Part shown: positions 31,725-32,239 of the stretch, one piece after another | Numbering within the stretch: the first letter of the stretch is position 1 | Layout: the number at the start of each line of letters is the position of its first letter | NCBI GenBank assembly: GCA_037131065.1 | Contig: JBAXRT010000015.1 | Location: 1 to 32,239, forward strand | From: JBAXRT01 sp037131065 | GTDB taxonomy: Bacteria; Bacteroidota; Bacteroidia; Bacteroidales; FEN-979 | Reading direction: 5' to 3' | Length of the DNA stretch: 32,239 bases | Position numbers and translations under genes: made by a program | The notes under the pieces: generated by a model | Told to the model about the DNA's origin: nothing | Seen by the model: the letters and a program-made list of their open reading frames with translations, nothing else | Database searches by the model: none

Positions 31725-32239
31725 ATGTCATTCGTACAGGTCTGGGATAAACAATTCGAGCCGTTCATTGATGCAGCAGCGATCGATGCAGCCATTCAGA
31801 AAATTGCCGACGGGATCAACCGCGATTACCGGGACAAGAACCCTTTGCTGCTGGCCCTTCTCAACGGGGCATTCATTTTTGCCTCCGACCTTATGCGCAA
31901 GCTTGCGATTCCCTGTGAGATATCGTTTGTAAAATACTCCTCCTATGCCGGTGTCAAATCAACCAATGAGGTGAAGGAGCTGATCGGGCTTGGTGAAGAG
32001 ATCACCGGAAGGCATATCATCGTTGTGGAAGATATTGTTGATACCGGGATTACGATGGATCACCTGTTGGCTGACATCAGGAAGCGGAATCCGGCCGATG
32101 TGAAAATTGCCTGTTTCTGCTTCAAGCCGGCTGCATTCAAGAAATCTTTTCCAATCGATTATCTTGGATTAAGCATTCCGAATGATTTTATTGTCGGATA
32201 CGGACTCGATTATAACGGGCACGGCAGGAATCTGCCGGA
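31725..32239 (+). CDS. hpt: Hypoxanthine phosphoribosyltransferase (3' truncated by window)
   Basis: The gene is open from the ATG at 31725 to the right edge (171 complete codons). The protein begins MSFVQVWDKQFEPFIDAAAI. The PRPP-binding motif is at about residues 98-111 (IIVVEDIVDTGITM), preceded by LLALLNGAFIFASDLMRKL and VKYSSYAG. Near the edge is IPNDFIVGYGLDYNGHGRNLP, which fits purine-base binding. It salvages hypoxanthine (and probably guanine) with PRPP to the nucleotide. Adenine deaminase at 6367-8001 would supply hypoxanthine. Only a short C-terminal tail should be missing. Confidence 0.95.
   Translation, partial: MSFVQVWDKQFEPFIDAAAIDAAIQKIADGINRDYRDKNPLLLALLNGAFIFASDLMRKLAIPCEISFVKYSSYAGVKSTNEVKELIGLGEEITGRHIIVVEDIVDTGITMDHLLADIRKRNPADVKIACFCFKPAAFKKSFPIDYLGLSIPNDFIVGYGLDYNGHGRNLP

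Noticed and set aside
1..32239. CRISPR arrays, insertion sequences, tRNA or rRNA genes, phage genes
   Set aside because: No spaced direct repeats, transposase or phage motifs are visible, and almost every base is in a housekeeping gene or short gap.

Overview
This window looks like a chromosomal segment of a member of the Bacteroidota, probably class Bacteroidia (Bacteroidales or a related, possibly environmental, anaerobe). The evidence is the gene content: a two-subunit methylmalonyl-CoA mutase, an S46 dipeptidyl-peptidase, a CCDC81-type HU protein fused to a SPOR domain, a Bacteroidetes-type LptE, a Big_5 lipoprotein, a DUF4468-like protein and a GH3-family protein. Several intergenic regions also carry the Bacteroidota housekeeping promoter form, TTTG then about 21-22 nt then TAnnTTTG. 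Nearly all of the DNA is coding. I see no rRNA, tRNA, insertion sequence, prophage or CRISPR array.

Region 1 (1-8001, all + strand): the C-terminal part of a sigma-54 activator, lptE, a TPR-like hypothetical and secG, closed by a strong terminator; then groES-groEL with its own terminator; then a DUF4468-like secreted protein, rlmN and adenine deaminase. Region 2 (8002-13633): an ArsR-type regulator, a convergent Big_5 lipoprotein, divergent yebC, and then, reading leftwards, acetate kinase followed by a receiver/coiled-coil/LuxR-type response regulator. A 342-bp non-coding gap with several inverted repeats separates ackA from the next block.

Region 3 (13634-20540, + strand): GH3-family protein, deoxynucleoside kinase, kdsB, HU-SPOR protein, trmB and a DPP11-type S46 peptidase, tightly packed and probably partly co-transcribed. 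A TIGR01777 epimerase-like gene converges on it with no spacer.

Region 4 (21487-31144, + strand): one apparent operon of seven genes with gaps of 2-21 bp: mutA, a stand-alone receiver, a hybrid histidine kinase with two receivers, a TorF-like outer-membrane barrel, mutB, an M16 peptidase and an O-methyltransferase. The most unusual layout in the window is here: a membrane-anchored phosphorelay and an outer-membrane protein lie between the two subunit genes of methylmalonyl-CoA mutase. The methyltransferase also carries an in-frame palindromic repeat insertion. Region 5 (31145-32239): purE and a truncated hpt, divergent from each other, with purine genes sharing interleaved promoters.

Most genes are ordinary housekeeping genes. 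I see no clear new defence or mobile system. The best leads are the mutase/phosphorelay operon, the in-frame repeat in the methyltransferase, the control region upstream of groES, and the palindrome-rich, homopolymer-containing control region of ackA.
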